DNA of 64,000 nucleotides, taken from the NCBI RefSeq assembly GCF_037893185.1, contig NZ_CP140772.1, forward strand, positions 992,001-1,056,000, written 5' to 3'. Under the pieces are notes generated by a model. That model was not told where the DNA came from. It worked only from the letters and a program-made list of their open reading frames with translations, and made no database searches. Below, piece after piece: positions 60,704 to 64,000 of the stretch. The DNA comes from Chitinophaga sp. 180180018-3 (GTDB lineage: Bacteria > Bacteroidota > Bacteroidia > Chitinophagales > Chitinophagaceae). The first letter of the stretch is position 1. Each line of letters opens with the position of its first letter. Position numbers and translations under genes: made by a program.

Positions 60704-63700
60704 ATGGCTATTGTAAATTCAATAGATAATAAAGCAATGGTTAGTTATCCAAAGCACAATAACAGGTTGTGCTGCACTTTGATTATGTGGAGATTGGTTT
60801 TATTTCTTGCCGTTTTTCTATGGCAGGCTGTTAGTGCACCTGCTCAGTCAAGTTACGTGCCCAATCTCGAGCCCAATCGTATTTTGCAGCCTTCACCTAA
60901 TGCGGCTACAATCAACAAAGGTGGGGATGTAAATGTAAACATGGCAACAGGCACTCCCAGTGTAAACATTCCTTTTTATACAATCAGCTCCAGGTTCCTG
61001 AGCCTGCCGATATCTATCAATTATGCCTCCAATGGGATAAGGGTAAACGACCTGGCATCTAACGTAGGATTGGGGTGGAGTCTTAACTGTGGTGGTGCGG
61101 TTTCGAGAATTGTATTGGGAAAGCCTGATGAAAAAAGGGCAGAATGGGGCCAGGTACTAACTAATTTCAATACTAACTTCAGTACATTGACCAGGCCCGT
61201 TTTTGATTTTGCCATGGAGCAAACATTGGCCGACAAAGAGTCGGACCTTTTTTCTGTTAGCGTAAATGGTCTGGATGCGAAGTTTATTATGAATGAGAAT
61301 AATGAACCCGTCTGCCTGAATACTACAAATTTGCGAATAAAGAAACTGGGTGCTATACTTACCAGTGGCTTTCAGATAACAGATGAGAATGGTATTGTGT
61401 ATACATTTGATGCAGCGGAAACTTCTGCTACTATCGAGAGGGGCTATCAGGGGCCAAAGCCGTTTCCAGACCCGGTTGTTACCTCCTGGTATCTGACGTC
61501 GATCATCAAGCCCAATCAGGATACAATCCAGTTGAGCTACGCAAATTATTCCTATACCTATCTGGCAAGTTTGAACGAATTCTTTAGTATTCTGTGGGAT
61601 ATCAGCGTTACCGATAATGCTCTTTGTCCGCCTCCACTGCTGAAGTCAAATACTTATACATGTGGTATCACATCAAATAAGATTGAAGGTAAAGCTTTGA
61701 GTCACATTACGTTTGCTAATGGTAGTATTGATTTTAGTTATGCGGATAGAATGGATGGAGGTGGACTTGCCTTAAATGGAATCTATTTAAAAAATAATCA
61801 GGGGCAAATAGTAAGACAAATGTCGCTGGTGCAGGATTATTTTTTGAGTACTGACGTTAATGATGCATTTCTCCGGGGAGAAAAGAAGTTGATATTGGAT
61901 AGTACCTTACGATATCGGTTATACCTGAAAGAATGTAAAATTGCCGGCAGTAGTCTGACTGATACAAGTAAGGTGCTTAAATATAAATTCGATTATATAC
62001 TGGGTAATAGCCTTCCTCAGCGGCTGTCCGGAGCACAGGACTATTATGGTTATTATAACGGTAAACTGACAAATAAGTATTTGATGCCTGATGTCGGCGA
62101 CCAGTATCCAGGAATTTATAATAATCTGGTTAGCGGATGGCCCAGGTTTGGAGATCGTACACCTGATACCACACTGATGACTTATGGGTTGCTGAAAAAG
62201 ATAAGCTATCCGACCGGAGGTTATGATTCGATCAGTTATAGTTATAATAAAGGACCAGATATTAAGATAGTTAAGCATTTAAAGCATGAATACCTGGGAA
62301 CTCAGGGTACTGGTCTGACGGGAATTGTAACTGTTACTCAAAATATAGTTAATCCTTTCCATCAGGTAGTGAATGCGTATACCAGTGTTAACTTCGATAG
62401 TAATAACCCTGATTGTACCCGCGATCAGATTCACCAGATGGCTACATTCCGTATTGTAGACGCAGTCACCTCAAAGGAAATAGTGAGGAAAGTAACCCGT
62501 CTTGACCAGGCAGACTCATTATCAGCGCCCCTCGACTCCGGCCAGTATATTTTAAGCCTGGCTGTGGTAGGCGGCTGTACAAATGGAGCGGTGGATTTTA
62601 TTATGGAGAACCAGGTGGCGGATACTATTCCAATAGTTGTGGCTATCGGAGGTGTAAGTGTTGCCGGCGTTTCTTCTTATACTGTGGATGGCGCGAAAGC
62701 GCTTAATCGGACATTTAAGTATATGAATCTAAAAGATTCTTCTATTTCTACATTTGGAATTTCTTCCAGCAGGGATATGTTTGAACGCGTAAAGACTCCC
62801 TATTTTCCTACCTGCAATGGGTCAACTCCATGTAGGTCACAGGCTACGTTGTGGTATGTAAATATTGGGAACAGCATTATAACGCCTACTACAATTCTGG
62901 GAGGATCTGGTACTTATCACAAATCCGTTATTGAAACTACAGACGGATCGGGCGACGTGCAGACAACTGAGCATATATTCTCTTATAATGATATTTATGA
63001 CCCATACGGAGTATGGGGTAATACAATATTGGGAACTCCACGTTGTGCATACGGAGATTTCATGATAGGAGAAACCCGGACAAATATGTATAAGCAGGTT
63101 GCTACCGCTGGTGTTTCCTCCCGGCGACCTATAAAGTCAGTTGAAAATACCTATGATTTATTTATCAAATCCAGGGTATTTAATTACAATGTCAGAAGGC
63201 TGGCTACTCCGCCGTGTGCAACTCCTGAGCCTAATGATCAGGATCTTATGAGTCTGGATATAGAAAAATACCCGCTTATTTTTATGCGGAAATCCCTATC
63301 GTCAACAACGGAGAGAACATATGTCAGTGATAACTCCGATAGCCTGATGGAGAAAAAGGTTAACTATACCTATATCAGTGATTCTAATTACGTATTAATA
63401 AGGAATGTATCGGAGAATCAAAGCGACGGGAAGATTAACGCACTGGCATATACTTATCCGTTAGACCGTAAAGGGCAGGGAGGCGCATACGACAGTATGG
63501 TTAACAGAAATATGATTGCACCGGTTTTATCATTGACAAAGACTATAGGAGCTGGTCAGGTAGATCAGAAAACTGTGTCTTATATGTTTACAAGGCCAGA
63601 TCAGCAGATCATCGCATTTCAAAACCTGAAGGAACAGATATTAAATAATCCTGTAGAAGATAAGGTAAGCGTTATCAGCTATACGCCCATGGGAAATATA

Positions 63701-64000
63701 CAGGAGAAAGCCAATGCCAATGATGTACGGGAAGTGTATCTCTGGGGGTACAATGAGCAGCTCCCCGTGGCAAAGATTGTCGGCAGTGATTATTCGACTG
63801 TCATACAAAACATCAACCCGGATATCCTGATAAATACGGATAATTATACACCTGATCAGATACGTGCGGCCTTAAATAGTATCCGCGCAAATCTTACTCA
63901 GGCGATGGTTACGACATTCACTTATACTCCCCTTGTTGGTATGACCAGTGAAACAGATCCCACGGGAAAAACTACCTATTATGAATATGATGAGCTGGGG
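60704..64000 (+). CDS. RHS/YD-repeat protein, N-terminal 1099 codons (cut by window end)
   Basis: An open frame runs from the ATG at 60704 to the last base of the window. A Met at 60785 gives the best signal peptide (MWRLVLFLAVFLWQ to SAPAQ); the earlier Met is possible. The mature start has PNAATINKGGDVNVNMATGT and GVGLGW-type text, like the SpvB-like N-terminus of RHS proteins. The window ends in DPTGKTTYYEYDELG, a YD repeat. RHS proteins form a shell around a C-terminal toxin or enzyme, which is beyond the window. Its effector therefore cannot be named. Confidence 0.85.
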   Translation, partial: MAIVNSIDNKAMVSYPKHNNRLCCTLIMWRLVLFLAVFLWQAVSAPAQSSYVPNLEPNRILQPSPNAATINKGGDVNVNMATGTPSVNIPFYTISSRFLSLPISINYASNGIRVNDLASNVGLGWSLNCGGAVSRIVLGKPDEKRAEWGQVLTNFNTNFSTLTRPVFDFAMEQTLADKESDLFSVSVNGLDAKFIMNENNEPVCLNTTNLRIKKLGAILTSGFQITDENGIVYTFDAAETSATIERGYQGPKPFPDPVVTSWYLTSIIKPNQDTIQLSYANYSYTYLASLNEFFSILWDISVTDNALCPPPLLKSNTYTCGITSNKIEGKALSHITFANGSIDFSYADRMDGGGLALNGIYLKNNQGQIVRQMSLVQDYFLSTDVNDAFLRGEKKLILDSTLRYRLYLKECKIAGSSLTDTSKVLKYKFDYILGNSLPQRLSGAQDYYGYYNGKLTNKYLMPDVGDQYPGIYNNLVSGWPRFGDRTPDTTLMTYGLLKKISYPTGGYDSISYSYNKGPDIKIVKHLKHEYLGTQGTGLTGIVTVTQNIVNPFHQVVNAYTSVNFDSNNPDCTRDQIHQMATFRIVDAVTSKEIVRKVTRLDQADSLSAPLDSGQYILSLAVVGGCTNGAVDFIMENQVADTIPIVVAIGGVSVAGVSSYTVDGAKALNRTFKYMNLKDSSISTFGISSSRDMFERVKTPYFPTCNGSTPCRSQATLWYVNIGNSIITPTTILGGSGTYHKSVIETTDGSGDVQTTEHIFSYNDIYDPYGVWGNTILGTPRCAYGDFMIGETRTNMYKQVATAGVSSRRPIKSVENTYDLFIKSRVFNYNVRRLATPPCATPEPNDQDLMSLDIEKYPLIFMRKSLSSTTERTYVSDNSDSLMEKKVNYTYISDSNYVLIRNVSENQSDGKINALAYTYPLDRKGQGGAYDSMVNRNMIAPVLSLTKTIGAGQVDQKTVSYMFTRPDQQIIAFQNLKEQILNNPVEDKVSVISYTPMGNIQEKANANDVREVYLWGYNEQLPVAKIVGSDYSTVIQNINPDILINTDNYTPDQIRAALNSIRANLTQAMVTTFTYTPLVGMTSETDPTGKTTYYEYDELG

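Noticed and set aside
1..64000. CRISPR array, tRNA, rRNA or insertion sequence
   Set aside because: No regularly spaced direct repeats, no tRNA-like clover-leaf with CCA end and no transposase motifs were recognised when reading the intergenic regions.

Overview
The window looks like the chromosome of a Bacteroidota bacterium of the Chitinophaga type. The evidence is the SusC/SusD pairs, many lipoproteins with an SCKK-type lipobox, FecR/TonB receptor signalling, the absence of Shine-Dalgarno sequences, and promoters of the TTG-N19-TAnnTTTG kind. GC is near 45-50 %. No rRNA, tRNA, CRISPR array, prophage or transposase was seen. Both ends cut genes: a secreted protein at the left edge and an RHS/YD-repeat protein at the right edge.

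Region 1 (1-25.6 kb) is mostly housekeeping. It holds a large TPR protein, DoxX, an acyl-CoA thioesterase, CinA, a 2-oxoacid dehydrogenase E2 subunit, an RRM protein, a cupin with an AraC regulator, an S9 peptidase, an EamA transporter, a dolichyl-phosphate-mannose-type glycosyltransferase, a DnaQ-like exonuclease, Mpl, YtxJ, UbiX, AroQ, an M42 peptidase, a UbiA-like membrane protein, an acyl-CoA carboxylase beta subunit and a LuxE-like protein. Its intergenic gaps carry unusually long hairpins, including a related family of palindromes at 9.6, 10.7 and 20.3 kb.

Region 2 (26.5-29.9 kb) is the most notable system. An ECF sigma factor and a small zinc-finger anti-sigma candidate precede a secreted precursor peptide with three GKCG motifs (HvfA type). 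Then follow a DUF692 multinuclear iron oxidase (HvfB type), a DUF2063 partner (HvfC type) and a DoxX membrane protein. This is the layout of metal-binding RiPP operons (hvf / gig / bufferin). A strong terminator hairpin separates the precursor gene from its maturases. A polyprenyl synthetase gene follows.

Region 3 (31.0-45.4 kb) is one long outer-membrane uptake locus. It has a 567-bp structured leader, then SusC-SusD-FAS1/CBM lipoprotein-lipoprotein, then a second SusC-SusD-FAS1-IPT/delta-60 set. It ends in a nearly perfect 71-bp palindrome. It contains no glycoside hydrolase, so the substrate is unknown.

Region 4 (45.4-54.8 kb) has an ECF sigma factor and an S41 protease on the plus strand. 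These face a minus-strand unit of FecR anti-sigma, TonB receptor with an STN domain, and three lipoproteins, one of them a short paralogue of another. The sigma factor probably works with the FecR although the two are split.

Region 5 (54.9-58.8 kb) is an inositol unit: a LacI regulator divergent from myo-inositol oxygenase and a sodium/solute symporter, with a LacI-type operator in the gap. Region 6 (58.8-64 kb) holds an RDD membrane protein, a secreted protein with a phage-tail-like C-terminus, and the first 1099 codons of an RHS/YD-repeat protein.
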